Program-made: the position numbers and the translations under genes
Shown here: positions 15,342 through 17,761 of the stretch, piece by piece
Position numbering within the stretch: the first letter of the stretch is position 1
How the letters are laid out: every line of letters begins with the position of its first letter
Origin: Candidatus Mesolinea sp.
GTDB lineage: Bacteria; Chloroflexota; Anaerolineae; Anaerolineales; Anaerolineaceae
NCBI GenBank assembly: GCA_003499715.1
Contig: DNSH01000039.1
Span: 5,788-23,548, forward strand
DNA length: 17,761 nt
Direction: 5' to 3'
The notes under the pieces: model-generated
Told to the model about the DNA's origin: nothing
What the model saw: the letters and a program-made list of their open reading frames with translations, nothing else
Databases searched by the model: none

Positions 15342-16184
15342 CTAACCCTTCATCCCAGTGACCACAACCCCTTCCAGGATGTACCGCTGCGCAAAGAAAA
15401 AGACGATGATGAGCGGGACTGTTGTGAGCACAGCTGCAGCCATAATTGTTGGCCAAGGTTGAACAGTCTGGTTGATATTATAGAGAGTCGAGGTATAGAC
15501 AGGTAAAGTGTACAGACCAACACTTTGCAAGTACATCAAGGGTCCCAAGAGGTTATTCCACAAGCCCACAAAGAGGAAAGTGGAGACGGTGGCGAGTGGC
15601 GCCCTCACCAAGGGCAAGATGATATTCCACCAAATCTGAAAGTGACTTGCGCCATCTACAAAAGCGGATTCGTCTAATTCCTTAGGAATCTGAGACATTG
15701 ATTGACGCAAAAGGAAAACCATGGATGCCCCGCCAGCAAAATAACCTGGAATGACAATGGGGTTAAATGTACCCACCCAGTTGATTTTATTAAAGAGCAC
15801 ATATTGAGGTACGATGAGCGCTTGAGGCGGAATCATCATGGTGGAAAGCATCACAAAGAAAACGATATCTCTTCCAGGCCATTCAACGCGGCTAAAAGCA
15901 TAAGCGACCGCTGCAATAGATATGAGGGTGCCTACAATTGCTAAAGTGGTCGTGAATACAGAGTTAAAGTAGACGCGTAAAAAAGTAGGGTTCTGTAATA
16001 AATCGAGATATGCTTGCAGCGATGGCTGGGCAGGGATCCAAACGATTCCGGGTGAATTGGTCTCGCTAATGGTTTTCAATGATGACGAAATCATCCAGAA
16101 CAACGGAAAACACATCATGATGGTTGCTGCAGTCAATAAGATATAAAGCACAATACTTTTGACGATCTGCCAATTTCGCTTCAT
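15342..16184 (-). CDS. CUT1 sugar ABC transporter permease, MalG-like half
   Basis: The 280-residue protein has the usual six-helix layout of the CUT1 family and the EAA loop DESAFVDGASHFQIWW followed by NIILPLVRAPLA (171-198), which docks the ATPase. The N-terminal PLFWMISSSLK and the C-terminal EGVVVTGMKG are typical of the MalG-type subunit. The ATG at 16184 has AGGA 7 bases upstream, and the gene begins 9 bases after the preceding permease stop. It should form the membrane channel with that permease. Together with the downstream NagZ-type enzyme, the context suggests import of oligosaccharides with N-acetylglucosamine; the specificity itself is not visible in the sequence. Confidence 0.9.
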   Translation of the reverse strand: MKRNWQIVKSIVLYILLTAATIMMCFPLFWMISSSLKTISETNSPGIVWIPAQPSLQAYLDLLQNPTFLRVYFNSVFTTTLAIVGTLISIAAVAYAFSRVEWPGRDIVFFVMLSTMMIPPQALIVPQYVLFNKINWVGTFNPIVIPGYFAGGASMVFLLRQSMSQIPKELDESAFVDGASHFQIWWNIILPLVRAPLATVSTFLFVGLWNNLLGPLMYLQSVGLYTLPVYTSTLYNINQTVQPWPTIMAAAVLTTVPLIIVFFFAQRYILEGVVVTGMKG

Positions 16185-16193
16185 TTCAAAATC

Positions 16194-17348
16194 CTAATAG
16201 ATATCATAAGTAACCCAGCGGTTTTGCAATCGGAACTGGATAAGCGTAATAATCAGAATGATGATCATAATCACCCATGAAATTGCCGAGCCATAGCCAA
16301 TTTCGAAATGGCTGAATGTCTTTTGCCACAGGTAATAGACCATGGAGATAGCTGATGGCACCAGCGGTTGATTATCACGATAAAGCACATAAATGGGTTC
16401 AAAGATCTGCAGGGTAGAAATTAGCCCCACAATCAGGTTATAGAAAATATACGGGCTAAGCAATGGGAAAGAAATTTTCCAAAAGCGCTGCCAGCTAGAA
16501 GCTCCATCTACCTCGGCTGCCTCTTGAAGCTCTCTCGGAATATTATTCAAACCTGCCAGGAAAATTAACATCATCGTGCCACAGCCCCAGACCATGAGCA
16601 ATACGATGGGCATCTTCGACCAAAGCGGACTTTGCACCCAAAGCGGCACCCGGTTCGCCGCCGGAAATCCTGTCTCGATAACTTTATGCAATAAATTAAA
16701 GTTACCGTTCGTGATCCCGAGGAAAAAGGCATTGATAACTTCGTGGACGTAAATTTCCGCTCGAACCACATATCCAATCGCAGGAACAGAAGTGGAAATC
16801 GAACGGATGATCTGATTGATAATGCCCGTACCTGTGTTGAGCATCAACCTCCACACCAATAGCACCGCAGCATTGAAACCTAAAACAACGGGTAAGTAAA
16901 AAGCCATTCGGAAGACGCGCTCCCCCTTCATCTTTTGGTTGAGCAAGACAGCCAAAAGCAAAGCTACACCCATCTGGAGTGGTAGTCCGATGATGGTGTA
17001 ATAAAGGGTGTTTACAATCGAAGCTCGAAAACCGCTATCCTTGGTTATCAAGTGGATATAGTTTTCTAAGCCAACCCAATTGGGAGCATGGGTGAAAGTC
17101 ACACGGTAATCTGTGAAACTCCAATAAAGGGAGAGCCCCAAAGGAACAGCCACGAAAATCAAAAAGCCAATAATCCATGGTGCAGCAAAAAAATATCCAG
17201 CAAAGGTGTTTTGTTGGTGCTTTGGGGTGCCTCCACGAGCTCGCACAATCGCTCGGGCTAATGCGCCCAACCCATAGCTGGTGCCGATAATAAACAAAAC
17301 CGTCAGCGCTGCAGTGACTAATAAATTTATATAGGGATTATCCGGCAT
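16194..17348 (-). CDS. CUT1 sugar ABC transporter permease, MalF-like half, with extra external loop
   Basis: At 384 residues it is longer than typical CUT1 permeases (about 290-310). An N-terminal hydrophobic segment (about 8-32) precedes a usual core start (YFFAAPWIIGFLIFVAVPLG, 52-71). The EAA loop is LQEAAEVDGASSWQRFWKI (274-292). Between NTGTGIINQ (171-179) and SKMPIVLLMVW (244-254) there are roughly 64 residues where most relatives have about 20. This segment includes a hydrophobic AFFLGI and should face outward, where the binding protein docks. AAAGGA lies 6 bases before the ATG at 17348. It is separated from the binding-protein gene by 66 bases holding a hairpin. It pairs with the 15342-16184 product. 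Confidence 0.88.
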   Translation of the reverse strand: MPDNPYINLLVTAALTVLFIIGTSYGLGALARAIVRARGGTPKHQQNTFAGYFFAAPWIIGFLIFVAVPLGLSLYWSFTDYRVTFTHAPNWVGLENYIHLITKDSGFRASIVNTLYYTIIGLPLQMGVALLLAVLLNQKMKGERVFRMAFYLPVVLGFNAAVLLVWRLMLNTGTGIINQIIRSISTSVPAIGYVVRAEIYVHEVINAFFLGITNGNFNLLHKVIETGFPAANRVPLWVQSPLWSKMPIVLLMVWGCGTMMLIFLAGLNNIPRELQEAAEVDGASSWQRFWKISFPLLSPYIFYNLIVGLISTLQIFEPIYVLYRDNQPLVPSAISMVYYLWQKTFSHFEIGYGSAISWVIMIIILIITLIQFRLQNRWVTYDIY

Positions 17349-17366
17349 AATTTTTCCTTTAGTAAT

Positions 17367-17401
17367 GATAGGGTTGAAGAGGTTACCCCTTCAACCCTAT
17401 C
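17367..17401 (-). terminator. Intercistronic stem-loop between the second binding protein and its permease
   Basis: GATAGGGTTGAAG (17367-17379) pairs perfectly, 13 bp, with CTTCAACCCTATC (17389-17401) around a 9-base loop, and two further G-C pairs can form past one mismatch. It starts 13 bases after the binding-protein stop and ends 18 bases before the permease ATG. In the mRNA sense no U-tract follows (ATTACTAAAGG), so a role in transcript processing or mRNA stability is more likely than full termination. Confidence 0.75.
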
Positions 17402-17414
17402 AACGAAGTAAAAA

Positions 17415-17761
17415 CTATTTGAGCGCGTCGCTATATTCTTCTTGAATCTTAGCGACAACTTCTTCTGGGGTTAATTCTTCAGTAATCAGCTTACCTAAAG
17501 CATCCTGCATAATAGTGGAAAGTTTAGCCGATTCCTTAATGCCGGCAAAACCAATTCCATATTGCGCTGCCAGCTCTGCTTCGCGCTTCAGCTGCGGTGA
17601 TTCAACCACAAAACCGTATTGCGAATCATTGCGAGCTGGGATTAGACCCATAGTTTCGCACCATTTATTATCGCCCTCTTTGCTTAGCGCCAGCTTTAAC
17701 CAGTCAGCAGCTAACTGCTTGTTCTGGCTATATTCTGGCACCGCAAGCCAGTCATTGAAGC
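17415..17761 (-). CDS. Extracellular sugar-binding protein, C-terminal part
   Basis: Only the last 115 or so codons are visible; the gene continues past the right edge, so there is no start. The frame is open to the edge and reads through FNDWLAVPEYSQNKQLAA, in which the V is encoded by GTG. The visible part matches the end of family 1 solute-binding proteins: NKQLAADWLKLALSKEG (helix), the 'trimming' motif ETMGLIPARNDSQYG, and a C-terminal helical segment LSTIMQDALGKLITEELTPE with EEVVAKIQEEYSDALK. Upstream of two CUT1 permeases and a NagZ-type enzyme, it is the binding protein of that importer. Lipidation and a PT-rich linker would be expected at the missing N-terminus. No X25-like module follows here, unlike in the first binding protein. 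Confidence 0.87.
   Translation of the reverse strand, partial: FNDWLAVPEYSQNKQLAADWLKLALSKEGDNKWCETMGLIPARNDSQYGFVVESPQLKREAELAAQYGIGFAGIKESAKLSTIMQDALGKLITEELTPEEVVAKIQEEYSDALK

Overview
The window looks like a piece of a mesophilic bacterial chromosome, most likely Chloroflexota, class Anaerolineae. That placement is inference. It rests on the lipoprotein linker of repeated A-P-T-E units, the mix of MacB-like and CUT1 ABC transporters without their usual partners, the CARDB/NEW3-like exported protein, and moderate GC content. No rRNA, tRNA, CRISPR array, transposase or phage gene was seen. Gene packing is tight, and almost every start has a purine-rich ribosome binding site.

Left part (1-4238). 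The 5' end of a secreted subtilisin-type protease gene, with signal peptide and I9-like propeptide, runs off the left edge on the minus strand. After a 360-base AT-rich gap with a strong hairpin comes a minus-strand tldD-tldE pair, the two halves of the TldD/TldE metalloprotease. A small Mth938-like protein is divergent from it, and a symmetric ATTATAAT lies between the two.

Middle part (4359-8708, plus strand). Four genes with almost no spacing form an operon: a Yip1-like membrane protein, a MacB/LolD-type ABC ATPase, an exported protein with three Ig-like repeats and an amphipathic C-terminal helix, and a MacB/FtsX-type permease. The exported protein occupies the place where a MacA adaptor would normally be encoded. 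This is the best candidate in the window for a little-described system. A bidirectional terminator closes it.

Right part, first sugar operon (8806-13566, minus strand). A MarR-family regulator is followed 3 bases later by a maltose-binding-like lipoprotein with an extra C-terminal X25-like starch-enzyme module, then MalF with a large P2-like periplasmic insert, then MalG. A good sigma-70 promoter and a 15-bp palindrome lie upstream of the regulator. This set probably imports malto-oligosaccharides.

Right part, second sugar operon (13760-17761, minus strand). A solute-binding protein cut by the right edge is followed by two CUT1 permeases and a cytoplasmic GH3 beta-N-acetylhexosaminidase of the NagZ type. 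This set probably imports N-acetylglucosamine-containing oligosaccharides and splits them inside the cell.

Both sugar operons place a 13-bp perfect hairpin 13-14 bases after the binding-protein stop codon, with a similar GGTTGA core. This arrangement is expected to keep binding-protein mRNA more abundant than permease mRNA. Neither operon encodes its ATPase here, so a shared MsmX/MalK-type ATPase elsewhere is likely.
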